Assembly: GCF_000381085.1 (NCBI RefSeq)
Contig: NZ_KB905899.1
Span: 496,001-560,000, forward strand
DNA: 64,000 bases
From: Thiomicrorhabdus arctica DSM 13458
Lineage (GTDB): Bacteria > Pseudomonadota > Gammaproteobacteria > Thiomicrospirales > Thiomicrospiraceae
Direction of reading: 5' to 3'
Part shown: piece by piece, positions 17,599 through 26,383 of the stretch
Numbering within the stretch: position 1 is the stretch's first letter
Layout of the letters: each line of letters begins with the position of its first letter
Notes under the pieces: generated by a model
Database searches by the model: none
The model's input: only the letters and a program-made list of their open reading frames with translations
What the model was told of the DNA's origin: nothing
Translations under genes and position numbers: made by a program

Positions 17599-18113
17599 AA
17601 TTGCAGCAAAAACTTGGTAGATTATCAATGGTTACGCTGGTTTTAACCGTAGGGTTATACAGCACAACCCTATATGCTGAGACGGTTAAGGTAGGCGCTT
17701 TGGTTGCCGGACAAGTCTCTAAAGTATACGTGCAAGCAGGTCAGATCGTTAAGAAAGGTGATCGTCTACTGACTCTAGACGCCGATCGTTTTCAAGCAAA
17801 ATTAAACAGTTTGCAAGCGATACTGCGTCTGCAAAAAGCCAAATTAGCAGATGCTCAAATTGAGTTGGACCAAGCCTTGGATCTCTATGAGCGAACAGTG
17901 ACATCCAAACGGACTCGCGATGCCGCACAATTAGCATATGACGTTGCCAGTGCCGCTTTTCAGCAAGCAAAGGCTGATGTTGCCTTGCAACAGGCCTGGT
18001 CAAAATATACTTATATTGTCGCTCCAGTGGATGGTAAAGTGCTTAAGATTCATGCGCCATTAGGAACAACGGTTTACAAAGAAAATAGTCCACTGATTGA
18101 TCTAGAAATATAA
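17595..18113 (+). CDS. Short HlyD/RND-type periplasmic adaptor
   Basis: A 172-aa protein with a signal peptide (LSMVTLVLTVGLYSTTLYA). It has the two halves of a biotinyl-lipoyl domain: VGALVAGQVSKVYVQAGQIVKKGDRL near residue 30 and YIVAPVDGKVLKIHAPLGTTVYKENSPLIDLEI at the end. A coiled-coil hairpin of about 80 residues lies between them. The beta-barrel and membrane-proximal domains of a normal 350-450 aa adaptor are missing. It starts with GTG, overlapping the TolC stop codon by four bases. A CAGGCCTG element (17991-17998) encodes Gln-Ala-Trp in the coiled coil. Confidence 0.85.
   Translation: MKLQQKLGRLSMVTLVLTVGLYSTTLYAETVKVGALVAGQVSKVYVQAGQIVKKGDRLLTLDADRFQAKLNSLQAILRLQKAKLADAQIELDQALDLYERTVTSKRTRDAAQLAYDVASAAFQQAKADVALQQAWSKYTYIVAPVDGKVLKIHAPLGTTVYKENSPLIDLEI
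17991..17998. repeat. CAGGCCTG element 6
   Basis: Core octamer in the adaptor gene, context CAACAGGCCTGGTC, read as Gln-Ala-Trp. Confidence 0.9.
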
Positions 18114-18170
18114 ACACGTTTTACAATGTGCTGTGCTGAAAGCATTAACACACACCTTTTGGAGAAAATA

Positions 18171-18431
18171 ATGATATCGACCAGAATAGAGTATGGCTTA
18201 AAATATTGGCGTTTAGCCATTCATCTAGTCTTTAAAACCAAACATTTTGGTGTGAATAATCTTTGGTGGTCCTCACAACCTTCTGCGATTGGATGGCATT
18301 GGTATCAAATTGTCTGGGGGACGCTTGCGGTCATGCCGGTGGTGCGTAATTACCAATCCCTGAAGGTAAGAAGTTGCCTAGGTTGGTTGCCAGAGTCAGA
18401 GTGCTTAGCACTTGGCTTTAAGCAATCTTAA
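18171..18431 (+). CDS. Small protein of unknown function in the TolC/adaptor cluster
   Basis: An 86-aa product from the ATG at 18171, which follows a GGAG site. A longer frame from 18126 has no such site. It is rich in Trp and basic residues (LKYWRLAIHLVF, NNLWWSS, GWHWYQIVWGTLAVMPVV), with one hydrophobic stretch near residues 48-62 and two cysteines in a C-terminal part. It could sit at or near a membrane. I do not recognise a family. It follows the adaptor gene by 57 bases and precedes the PilZ gene by 39. Confidence 0.62.
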   Translation: MISTRIEYGLKYWRLAIHLVFKTKHFGVNNLWWSSQPSAIGWHWYQIVWGTLAVMPVVRNYQSLKVRSCLGWLPESECLALGFKQS

Positions 18432-18470
18432 TAGACGTCGTTTGATAGATGCTGCAGTTGGAGAGTTATT

Positions 18471-19301
18471 ATGATTCAAATGGATCTTGAACAGCGACAA
18501 TCCTCACGATTTCCGCGCTCTTTCTTAGTCACGGATCACGATGATGAAACGTTTTCTGAACCTTTTGAGGGATTTGATGTCAACCTTACCGGCTTAAGTT
18601 TTTGGTTGGATGATGCCGATTTATTTCTACCTGGACAGCAGGTGAGTTTAAGGATTAAAAACACCGAAACCGATGAAATTTACTGTTTAGAAAGGGTTGA
18701 AGTGGTTCATCAAAGAGCATCGGGTGAACGATTATTATGTGGTTGTCACATCACCCAGGTCAGCAGTGCACAACTATTATCTCATCACCGAATTGTGATG
18801 ACTGATGCCAAAAGTGCATTGGTGTCGATGCAGAATTCTGAAATGACAGAGTTTGATTTCATTGATGATGGTTCAGCACTGTCAACGGATGAAGGTGATT
18901 TTCAGGAAGCAAGTATGGCTTTGAATTTGGCCGTCTCTCAGCTTCAGTCGAGCCGCCAATGGGGGTCAACGCTTCTACAAGATCTAGAGGATAGTATCAA
19001 GCATGCACAAGGTGCAAAACAGGGACAAGTCGATATTGAAACCCTGAATGAGGTCTTTCAGCAGTTCTCGCGCTATTATAACCACATGAGTGACACAACG
19101 CTCTCCTTAGGCATGCTTGCAAAGTTATTGGCACACACTCCCGATGACCTGGGTGATCGACAAGGGTGGAAAACGTTAATAGCCGATTTTGAAAATCGCT
19201 TTTTAACCGAGCAACAGCAAGTGGCGTATGATTTTATGCATCAAGGTCTGAGTGCCGATGAAGCCTTGAAGATTGCGACAGAATATTTAAACGAACACTA
19301 A
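18471..19301 (+). CDS. PilZ-domain protein with helical C-terminal extension
   Basis: A 276-aa cytoplasmic protein. The N-terminal region (about 1-120) looks like a PilZ domain, the cyclic-di-GMP receptor fold. The R-x3-R motif is at Arg9 and Arg13 (RQSSR), and the second motif is D36-V-N-L-T-G41, where Asn replaces the usual Ser. Residues 120-276 are predicted helical from composition and match no family I know. With four GGDEF-type proteins in or near the window, a cyclic-di-GMP role is likely, but the target is unknown. Confidence 0.75.
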   Translation: MIQMDLEQRQSSRFPRSFLVTDHDDETFSEPFEGFDVNLTGLSFWLDDADLFLPGQQVSLRIKNTETDEIYCLERVEVVHQRASGERLLCGCHITQVSSAQLLSHHRIVMTDAKSALVSMQNSEMTEFDFIDDGSALSTDEGDFQEASMALNLAVSQLQSSRQWGSTLLQDLEDSIKHAQGAKQGQVDIETLNEVFQQFSRYYNHMSDTTLSLGMLAKLLAHTPDDLGDRQGWKTLIADFENRFLTEQQQVAYDFMHQGLSADEALKIATEYLNEH

Positions 19302-19390
19302 GGAGCTCTGTTTGTTGCATAATTCATGCTTCTGTCGCCATTTTATTCTTCATTCATACGCCTTCGAGACATTACTATTAAGGTATTGAT

Positions 19391-20086
19391 TTACTCTTCG
19401 AGATACCTAAGAAACCACTCTCTTGCTGTTACGGTAACTGCTTTTAAAGTACCTAGTTCCTCAAATAAATGAGTCGCCCCTTCGATAGTGATTAGTTTGC
19501 ATTCACATTTCATGGCCTGTTTAGCGAGTTGGTTGAGGTGTAAAACATCTATATCTCGACTGCCGACAATCAATAAAGTCGGTGCAATCACCTCAGGTAG
19601 AGCGGCTACAGCCAAATCTGGGCGTCCACCCCTTAACACGATGCATTCTATTTCATTTGCCCTGGCTTTGGCGGTCACCAGTGCGGCTGCGGCACCTGTA
19701 CTTGCGCCAAATAAACCAATGGAGAGCTTTTCCAGGGGTTGCTGGTCCGCTATCCAATCAACTGTTGCGATGGTTCTTTGACTGAGTAAATCAATGTTAA
19801 AACGATATTCACGTGTTCTGGTATCGATCGCACTCTCTTCTGAGGTCAGTAAATCAAATAGTAAGGTCGCCAGTCCAGCGCGGTTGAGTCGCTCGGCAAC
19901 ATATTGGTTACGTTCGCTGAATCGACTGCTGCCACTGCCATGGACAAATACAACCAACCCTGTTGCCGATTTTGGTACGGTTAAAAACCCTTCTAACTCA
20001 ACTGTATCAGTATGAATATTAATGGTTTGCATCGTGCTTTGAGATGTGATTTTATCAGTATTTGATTTTTTTGGTTTAAGACTCAT
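19391..20086 (-). CDS. Alpha/beta hydrolase (dienelactone-hydrolase-like)
   Basis: The product is 231 aa from the ATG at 20086 (MSLKPKKSNTDK). The longer frame to 20203 would lie inside the upstream phosphoribosyltransferase gene. Landmarks are the oxyanion loop FVHGSGSSRF, the nucleophile elbow GLFGASTGAAAA (Ser of GxSxG) and the late histidine in ITIEGATHLFEE, with an aspartate in VGSRDIDVLHL. The substrate is not known. It overlaps the phosphoribosyltransferase stop codon by 11 bases. Such a hydrolase/PRTase pair is common in proteobacteria, sometimes as one fused protein. Confidence 0.85.
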   Translation of the reverse strand: MSLKPKKSNTDKITSQSTMQTINIHTDTVELEGFLTVPKSATGLVVFVHGSGSSRFSERNQYVAERLNRAGLATLLFDLLTSEESAIDTRTREYRFNIDLLSQRTIATVDWIADQQPLEKLSIGLFGASTGAAAALVTAKARANEIECIVLRGGRPDLAVAALPEVIAPTLLIVGSRDIDVLHLNQLAKQAMKCECKLITIEGATHLFEELGTLKAVTVTAREWFLRYLEE

Positions 20087-20729
20087 TTGACCAGGCCTGA
20101 TTAAGTAGATTGATAACGGTTGCATCGCTGACTTGGGGAAATTCTGCATACCACTGTCCAATCGATGACAGTCGTGATGGTTGTAACAAGCAGATAACCT
20201 CATCGGCCATTTGGCGTAAGGCCTCGATACTGTCTGGTGAGGCCACAGGAATCGCCACGATTATTTTCTGCGGTGTGAGTTGCTTGACGGCCTCAATTGC
20301 AACAGACATCGTTGCGCCTGTGGCTACCCCGTCATCCACGAGAATGACAATTTTATGGTTAAGGTTGGGAAAAGGGCGCTTGCCACGATAAAGTTGAGCA
20401 CGACGATTAAGTTCTAAACGCTCCCTTTTTTCAACGACATCCAATTCAGGCTGATGAATGCCATAGCGAAGTACGATGTCTTCATTGAAGAATTTAATGC
20501 CGTTGCTCGCGATTGCCCCCATCGCCAATTCAGAATAGCCAGGAGTCCCTAATTTTCTGACCAGCAATAAATCCAGTGGAGCATTGAGCTTTTCAGCGAT
20601 CTCAGAAGCAATCGGTACACCGCCTCTGGGTAAGGCCAGAACAATGACATTTTCTGGGTTCTTATAAGAGGATAACGCTTCTGCAAGTTCATGCCCAGCC
20701 ACAGTTCTATTGGGTATTATGGTTTGCAT
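20076..20729 (-). CDS. Phosphoribosyltransferase-family protein
   Basis: A 217-aa product from the ATG at 20729, which follows GAGGTG at a good distance. A GTG three codons earlier is less likely. The PRPP-binding motif VILVDDGVATGATM and the N-terminal ALPRGGVPIASEIAEKL pattern identify a type I phosphoribosyltransferase fold. The actual base substrate cannot be told from sequence. The last codons contain a CAGGCCTG element (Gln-Ala-Trp at LLNQAWSNES). It is the first gene of a two-gene unit with the hydrolase. Confidence 0.88.
   Translation of the reverse strand: MQTIIPNRTVAGHELAEALSSYKNPENVIVLALPRGGVPIASEIAEKLNAPLDLLLVRKLGTPGYSELAMGAIASNGIKFFNEDIVLRYGIHQPELDVVEKRERLELNRRAQLYRGKRPFPNLNHKIVILVDDGVATGATMSVAIEAVKQLTPQKIIVAIPVASPDSIEALRQMADEVICLLQPSRLSSIGQWYAEFPQVSDATVINLLNQAWSNES
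20092..20099. repeat. CAGGCCTG element 7
   Basis: Core octamer in the last codons of the phosphoribosyltransferase gene, context GACCAGGCCTGATT. It is read as Gln-Ala-Trp and lies just upstream of the hydrolase start codon at 20084-20086. Confidence 0.9.
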
Positions 20730-21350
20730 AATTCGCACCTCTATTCTTTCAAAGCCACTAAATTTTGTCAGCTCATGGCGTTTAAATTAAGCATAAAAAT
20801 ACCCATACGATTTGTCAATTAAGGGATAAGTAAATTAGCGAATTTTTATCCGTTAGTTGTTTAAAATCAATAATATATGATTAAATTATTTAAGTTTGTC
20901 TTAAATTCGACAATCATTATTGATGACAAAATTATATAAGTTAATTGAGGTAGGTTGTTTTGCAGGCAGGAACATCACCAAAGAATGCCGCAATAAGTGT
21001 GAAGAAAAAGGAGAGTAATCTCGCTAAACATTCAAAATCAGTTACTGTCTTCAGCTATTTGTGGCTCTTGATTTGAGATAGATTCTTTGAAGTCGCTGTG
21101 TGATGAGGGGAATATTATAGCCGGTATCATTATGCTAAAAATTTATATGATGATTACCAGACTACACATTAAATGGAAAATAAGACGAAAACAGTAGGAT
21201 TAAAGAAGTAGATTTAAACCATTAATGACGAGACTCAGTCAAGGCGAAGAGGGCATGAATGTTGTCTTAAGCTGATTCAAAATAGATAACGGCTCAGGCA
21301 TTTAGGATAGAGCCGTTAAAGAATGTGTGTGATGTATTGTGGATGTTTGC
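20730..21350. other. 621-base gene-free, A+T-rich region
   Basis: I see no convincing gene. The part at about 20780-20950 is notably A+T rich and includes a hairpin (GGATAA at 20824-20829 pairs with TTATCC at 20846-20851). An open frame of 38 codons on the plus strand (20960-21076, TTG start, AGGTAGG upstream) could be a small gene or chance. The rbgA terminator is at 21287-21318. Confidence 0.5.
21287..21318 (-). terminator. Terminator after rbgA
   Basis: TAACGGCTC pairs perfectly with GAGCCGTTA across a 14-base loop. On the minus strand it is followed by ATCTATTTT. It lies 33 bases after the rbgA stop codon. Confidence 0.75.
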
Positions 21351-22295
21351 TTATTTTTTATTTCTTTTATGACGAGCACGTCTCAACTTTTTATCTTCTT
21401 CTTTGGCTTTAAGTTTCTCGGCTTTTTTTAGCCGCTGGAGATCAACCTGTTCTAACTCGGTTTCCATCATTTTAGGCGTCTCTAACGTAATATTGCCTAA
21501 TACATTATCACGATATTCAACAATTAGGATGCGTGATACTTTATCTAAATCCACCATACCACCCGAACGTAGACAACCTCGTTGGCGACCAATAGCTTCT
21601 AAGAGTTCTATATCTGTTAAAGGGAGTTCCTTGAGGTTAAAACGTTCTTTTAAAAGTTCTGGATAAGCTGACAATAGATATTCGCAGGCATAAGAGGCAA
21701 TGTCTGGCAGCTCAAAAGCGGTCTCTTTAATCCCACCAGTAATCGCTAGACGATAACCGCTGTTCTCATTTTCAATATTGGGCCATAGCATGCCTGGAGT
21801 ATCGATCAACGTAATGCCTTCTTCCAACTTAATACGTTGCTGATTTTTAGTCACGGCGGGTTCATTGCCTGTTTTGGCAATAGTACGTCCGGTAATGTTG
21901 TTAATCAGGGTCGACTTGCCGACATTGGGGATGCCAATAATTAACGCATGAATCGTTTTGACAGAGTTGACTTTTTCAGGCACCAGTTTTTTAATCATGC
22001 TAATAATCTGTTCGCGCTTATCCCCAATTTGGGAATTGAATGCTAGCGTTTTAACACTTTTTTGCTGTTCAAAATAATCCTGCCAGGCCTGGGTATTTTC
22101 AGGGTCAGCCAAATCTGTTTTATTGAGGATTTTAATGGTTGGTTTATCACCACGAATCTCTTCAATCATAGGGTTTTGGCTACTGAATGGAATACGCGCA
22201 TCTAACACTTCAATAAAGACATCAATCTGGCTAAAAATTTCACGAACTTCTTTTTGAGCCTTGTGCATGTGACCCGGATACCATTGAATGGCCAT
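21351..22295 (-). CDS. rbgA: Ribosome biogenesis GTPase YlqF/RbgA
   Basis: A circularly permuted GTPase required for late steps of large-subunit assembly. The 314-aa protein shows the permuted motif order: NKTD (G4) at 58-61, GIPNVGKSTLIN (G1) near 121 and DTPG (G3) at 165-168. The N-terminus MAIQWYPGHMHKA is diagnostic of the YlqF group. A very basic C-terminal tail (KAKEEDKKLRRARHKRNKK) may contact rRNA. It has its own terminator. A CAGGCCTG element lies at 22084-22091. Confidence 0.95.
   Translation of the reverse strand: MAIQWYPGHMHKAQKEVREIFSQIDVFIEVLDARIPFSSQNPMIEEIRGDKPTIKILNKTDLADPENTQAWQDYFEQQKSVKTLAFNSQIGDKREQIISMIKKLVPEKVNSVKTIHALIIGIPNVGKSTLINNITGRTIAKTGNEPAVTKNQQRIKLEEGITLIDTPGMLWPNIENENSGYRLAITGGIKETAFELPDIASYACEYLLSAYPELLKERFNLKELPLTDIELLEAIGRQRGCLRSGGMVDLDKVSRILIVEYRDNVLGNITLETPKMMETELEQVDLQRLKKAEKLKAKEEDKKLRRARHKRNKK
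22083..22092. repeat. CAGGCCTG element 8
   Basis: CCAGGCCTGG inside rbgA, read as Gln-Ala-Trp (ENTQAWQDYF). Confidence 0.9.
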
Positions 22296-22439
22296 AATAT
22301 TTTCCTAACAGATTTGAATAAAAGTATTATAGCATTTGTAGGCTACAAGGCCTCAAAATCATGGGTATTTTGGTTCTGTGAATAGGCATTCAGAAAGCAG
22401 TTGATAGATCAAATTGAGGTTAAATGAAGGCGTCTATTT

Positions 22440-24080
22440 TTAAAGCTCAGTCAAATGCGCATGATACTTAACAGATCGATTTCGCTTGTTATTTTTAGCG
22501 TAATATAACGCTTGATCAGCACCATGTATCAGTTGTTCAATGCTCATATCTTGTTGTATGCAATGAACTCCCAGGCTAGCGGTATTCTTGCCTACTGGCT
22601 CAACATGATAATTTTCGATAGTGGTTCTTAAGCATTCTGCCAACTTATAGGTATCATGTATGTCTGAGTTTGGGCAAATAATTAAAAACTCTTCTCCTCC
22701 CCAGCGACCAACCGTGTCTGTGGTACGGGTTTTGGCTTGGATAATCGAAGCTATTTTTTTAAGAACCGAATCGCCGACTTGATGACCGAAAGAATCATTA
22801 ATTTTTTTAAAGTGATCAATGTCTAGCATAATAATGGAAAAGACCTGTCCATAACGTTGGAATTGATCAAAATTAAGCTGCAACATTTCATGTACTTTAT
22901 GACGAGTATAAAGCTGCGTTAAATAGTCTGTTTTGGCATGTTTTTCCAGTTCAGAGATGTCCTCTAATACCACAATATACTTATAATGGTTGTCCAGAGA
23001 ATAGCGGGTGGCATGCGCTGAGAAAGTGTATTCACAGTCAGACTTCACCATCAGTACCTTATGTGATTGCTCAGGGTTATGTGCCACGTGGGCAACCCAG
23101 TTATGTTTATTTATAGCGGGGTCAAGATAACCCTCTCTTGAGATGAATAGTTCACTAAAACATTTATGTTTGACCTTAAATTCGAGCAAAGTTTTACAGC
23201 CTGTAAAAGCTAGAAATTTACGATTGACCGTGAGGATTTTTTGACCGTCAGTGATAAAGGTGATGTGTGGGTTGACTTCAAAAACCGTGTGCAATTCGGA
23301 AGAGGTTTTCTCTAGTTCAACCTTGAAATTATGCGTCTCGGTTATGTCATACACCGTACCAATCATATGCGAGGGTTCGCCATTATCATCAAAGAAGGGA
23401 ATGCCGGTCTCTTGTACAAAACGAACCCCACCGTCACTTCTAATGACACGGTGAATCACATTGTAGTTTTGTGTCGTCGCGAGTGATTCACTGATGGCGG
23501 ACTCGACGGCGGCGAGCTCATTGATTGGAATATAGGAGGTAAATTTTTCATAAGTCGGTATGAAAGATTGTGGCTGTTCACCAATTATCCGAAAGACTTC
23601 ATCCGACCATGATAATGAATTGTCGACTATATTCCATTCCCAACTTCCTAGGTGGGCTAGTTTCTGAGCATCTTCGAGACGTTTTTTTTCTTTAGTCAGC
23701 TCAAGTTCAAGTTTCTTTTGCACCGTCAAATCGTCAAAGAGTGACATGATGTTTCCATTGGACAGCTTGATAACGTAATTCTTCTTCCAACGATGAGCAT
23801 GCGTATCTTGGTATAACATTAAATCGAGATTTTGGCTTTCACCCGTTTTGTAAACTTCTAAAATGGTGTCAAAGAGTCCTGATGTTTTAGCACTTGGAAA
23901 TTCTTCGAGGAGTTTTTTACCAATAAGTTCGTTTTTATTCAATTTCTCGTTGACCTGTGCGGCCACATTTAAATCAACCAAATAAACATCACCCTCTTTA
24001 ACTTGATAAATTGTAATATGGATTGGTAGGTCATCAATATTAACGACAAAATCGGAGGGATTTATCACTGAGTTACTCAT
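22440..24080 (-). CDS. PAS-domain diguanylate cyclase
   Basis: A 546-aa cytoplasmic sensor that makes cyclic-di-GMP. No transmembrane segment is visible. An N-terminal PAS-like region (about 10-125) is followed by a PAS/PAC domain (about 140-255, with SWEWNIVDNSLSWSDEVFRI and GTVYDITE) and another PAS-like segment (260-380). The GGDEF domain spans about 385-540. The active site is RWGGEEF (461-465), and an inhibitory I-site R452-T-T-D455 lies five residues before it. The enzyme is therefore expected to be active and product-inhibited. It stands as a single gene. Confidence 0.93.
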   Translation of the reverse strand: MSNSVINPSDFVVNIDDLPIHITIYQVKEGDVYLVDLNVAAQVNEKLNKNELIGKKLLEEFPSAKTSGLFDTILEVYKTGESQNLDLMLYQDTHAHRWKKNYVIKLSNGNIMSLFDDLTVQKKLELELTKEKKRLEDAQKLAHLGSWEWNIVDNSLSWSDEVFRIIGEQPQSFIPTYEKFTSYIPINELAAVESAISESLATTQNYNVIHRVIRSDGGVRFVQETGIPFFDDNGEPSHMIGTVYDITETHNFKVELEKTSSELHTVFEVNPHITFITDGQKILTVNRKFLAFTGCKTLLEFKVKHKCFSELFISREGYLDPAINKHNWVAHVAHNPEQSHKVLMVKSDCEYTFSAHATRYSLDNHYKYIVVLEDISELEKHAKTDYLTQLYTRHKVHEMLQLNFDQFQRYGQVFSIIMLDIDHFKKINDSFGHQVGDSVLKKIASIIQAKTRTTDTVGRWGGEEFLIICPNSDIHDTYKLAECLRTTIENYHVEPVGKNTASLGVHCIQQDMSIEQLIHGADQALYYAKNNKRNRSVKYHAHLTEL

Positions 24081-24481
24081 TCATTATTCACTTAAATTAA
24101 GTCAATAATGAATTATAACGAATTAAAAATAGGTAGCTGATTAGTATTTATCACCGTGGTGTATATTTTTTTAATGAGAGCACGCATTTCTGGCGTCTAG
24201 AGCATAGGGATGAGTTTTACAGCAGGGTAGGTCTATAAGTTTAGGTGATTGGACGCCATTAATGAGCGCTTTAAAATGGAATTAAGGACACAAAAAAACC
24301 AACCAGGCCTGGTTGGTTCCTTGAGAAACCCAAGAATCAGTCTAAAATATTTATGTACAATTCTACTTAGAATGAACCAGCATCAGCTTAGCTTAACTAA
24401 CCAAATCGGTGGACATGTAAAAATGCCTTAAAAATAGAAAGCACGGCAATCGATTAAGTTGGTTAGGGCAAAGATGTAACT
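24081..24481. other. 401-base gene-free region
   Basis: Only the yggL terminator built from a CAGGCCTG palindrome (24297-24318) stands out. A 60-codon open frame at 24249 reads across that palindrome and has no coding character. Confidence 0.6.
24297..24318 (-). terminator. Terminator built from CAGGCCTG element 9
   Basis: A perfect 22-bp palindrome: AACCAACCAGG followed by its complement. On the minus strand it is followed by TTTTTTTG (AAAAAAACC on the plus strand), the normal form of an intrinsic terminator except that the stem has no loop bases of its own. It lies 164 bases past the yggL stop codon, so it terminates that transcript. The core is the CAGGCCTG octamer. Confidence 0.8.
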
Positions 24482-24823
24482 TTAAAACTCGTAGACGACA
24501 TCGACTAACTGGCCGACTGCAACATCAGACACTTTAGGTTGAGCCTTTAACCAAGCTTCAATTTTTAAACGATCTTCTTCACTGACTGAGCCATAGCGCT
24601 GGTTAGAACAAACAAACGCATCAAATGCATCGGTACCACCACCCCCTAGTAATAAGTTGTTGCTTTCAACAACTTCTAACAAAGCATCAATAAATTTGTC
24701 GTATTCTTCGCTGTCTTGAATATCAATATTGCATGTCATCTCAAAACCTTTAATGGCAAATTCGCCTAAATAAAGTTTCTTTCTTAATCTTTTGTTTTTG
24801 TTCTCAATTCGCGTCGTGTTCAT
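24482..24823 (-). CDS. yggL: YggL-family (DUF469) ribosome-associated protein
   Basis: A 113-aa protein beginning with a basic, RLRKKLYLGEF-containing N-terminus, followed by GFEMTCNI, FIDALLEVVESNNLLLGGGG and FVCSNQRYGSVSEEDR. These match the YggL family, which binds the 50S ribosome in E. coli. Some family members are encoded beside trmB. That is not the case here, because a 401-base region and a PAS-GGDEF gene follow. A terminator lies downstream. Confidence 0.9.
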   Translation of the reverse strand: MNTTRIENKNKRLRKKLYLGEFAIKGFEMTCNIDIQDSEEYDKFIDALLEVVESNNLLLGGGGTDAFDAFVCSNQRYGSVSEEDRLKIEAWLKAQPKVSDVAVGQLVDVVYEF

Positions 24824-25170
24824 ATAATGGCTTCCTTAGGATTGTGATATCTATTAGTATCTGTGGTGAATATCAGTGGGTAGCGACTGAAAATCAACCT
24901 GGTTTATAGGGTGGAATGATGGCTTGGACAAAAAAGTTAAAAAAGTGATTTAGGTCATTTTGAATCCATCATTCTAATGATCACAATTTGTCGCTGATTT
25001 TACCGATTAATTATATATTTACAATAAGAAATATCCGTAGATGTTCAAACGTGTCCAGGCAAAGTTAGACGCACCAATGAGTACGAAATTTAAATTAAAT
25101 TAATTTGAGTTTGGTAGCGACTCATTGAGATATTTATTAAACCCAAAGGTTCATTATCTAAATGACCGAC
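24824..25170. other. 347-base gene-free region
   Basis: I see no gene, hairpin or repeat of note. It separates yggL from the Bcr/CflA gene. Confidence 0.6.
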
Positions 25171-26367
25171 TCATAAAACTTTAGGATTAACCGCTTTATA
25201 ATGAGTCATCCACAGCAATGCACCCATTAGCCATAGAGCGAACATGCTACCGGCCATTGCAAAAAGTGATGAGTGTACGAAAGGTACGAGCATTATCGAC
25301 ACTAAAGCCGCCATCCCCATTTGCAGCAAGCTCTGCAATGAAGCCGCCATGCCACGTTTTTCGGGCAGACAATCCATGGCGAGAATAGACAGCGCAGGGA
25401 GGCCTAACGACAAAGCAAACGCATAGAGACTGATTGTAGGGATAATGGTTAAGATCGTTGGCGATGTTATAAATAACAACATTAGATTAAGTAGAGCGGC
25501 GAAACCACCTATGCTAACAGACAAGTAGATAATCTGGTTGGGTGCGTTTTTGTTTGAGAGGCGATGCGAGAGCAACGCGCCCAGTATCATGCCGGTAACC
25601 ATTGGAACAAATTGTACCCAGAAGTCTTCTGGCCCAAGTTTTAGATGATCAAAGATTAAACTGGCAGAGCCTGCTATATAGACAAAAAAACCGCCAAAGA
25701 TAAAAGACTGCGCTAAAACCAAGCGTATAAATAATGGATGTTTTAAGCTGTGTAAATAGGAGTTAAATAATTTTTTGAGCGCAATGGATTGAATGTGATC
25801 TGGATGTTGGGTTTCTTTAAGCAGGAGTCCAATAATCAATAGAGTGAAAACGCCATAAGCGCTTAAAAACCAAAAAATACTTTGCCAATCATATTGTTGT
25901 TGTAAATAACCGCCGATAATTGGAGCAATAGCGGGTGCAATTGCAAAAACCATCATAATCAACGACATGGCTTTTTGTGCTTCTTGCGGGGTAAAAAAGT
26001 CTCTTATCATGGCGCGCGCTGCAATAATGACCCCGCCGGCAAATACGCCTTGTAAGACTCTAAATACCATGAAATGGTCAAATGAAAGTGCGAGCGCACA
26101 GCCAATAGATGCCAGTGCAAACCCAGCTAAAGAGATAATCGATATTTTTTGTCGACCAAAACGATCTGCAAGCGGTCCCCAAATAAGTGTGGTTAATGAA
26201 AATGCCAATAAATACGCCCCCATTGAGGTAGAGAGCAGTTCGCGCGAGACATGATAATAATCTTCAATTGCAGGAAAAGAGGGTAGATAAGTATCAATTG
26301 AAAAGGGTGCAATCATATTACTGAGTGCTGCAAATAAAATCAGCCAGAGTGGGGTTCTTCTAGACAT
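25171..26367 (-). CDS. Bcr/CflA-family multidrug exporter (MFS)
   Basis: The product has 398 aa from the ATG at 26367 (MSRRTPLWLILFAALSNM), with AAGGTGAT eight bases upstream. A longer frame would overlap the previous gene by 20 bases. Twelve hydrophobic helices are spread through the protein. IDTYLPSFPAIEDYY at the N-terminus and GPLADRFGRQKISIISL (MFS motif A, loop 2-3) are typical of the Bcr/CflA drug:proton antiporters. The substrate is unknown. It lies 16 bases after the antiporter gene, so the two are probably cotranscribed. Confidence 0.9.
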   Translation of the reverse strand: MSRRTPLWLILFAALSNMIAPFSIDTYLPSFPAIEDYYHVSRELLSTSMGAYLLAFSLTTLIWGPLADRFGRQKISIISLAGFALASIGCALALSFDHFMVFRVLQGVFAGGVIIAARAMIRDFFTPQEAQKAMSLIMMVFAIAPAIAPIIGGYLQQQYDWQSIFWFLSAYGVFTLLIIGLLLKETQHPDHIQSIALKKLFNSYLHSLKHPLFIRLVLAQSFIFGGFFVYIAGSASLIFDHLKLGPEDFWVQFVPMVTGMILGALLSHRLSNKNAPNQIIYLSVSIGGFAALLNLMLLFITSPTILTIIPTISLYAFALSLGLPALSILAMDCLPEKRGMAASLQSLLQMGMAALVSIMLVPFVHSSLFAMAGSMFALWLMGALLWMTHYKAVNPKVL

Positions 26368-26383
26368 TAATGAGATCACCTTT

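Noticed and set aside
24249-24431. 60-codon plus-strand frame across the yggL terminator
   Set aside because: It reads through the palindrome and has no coding character.
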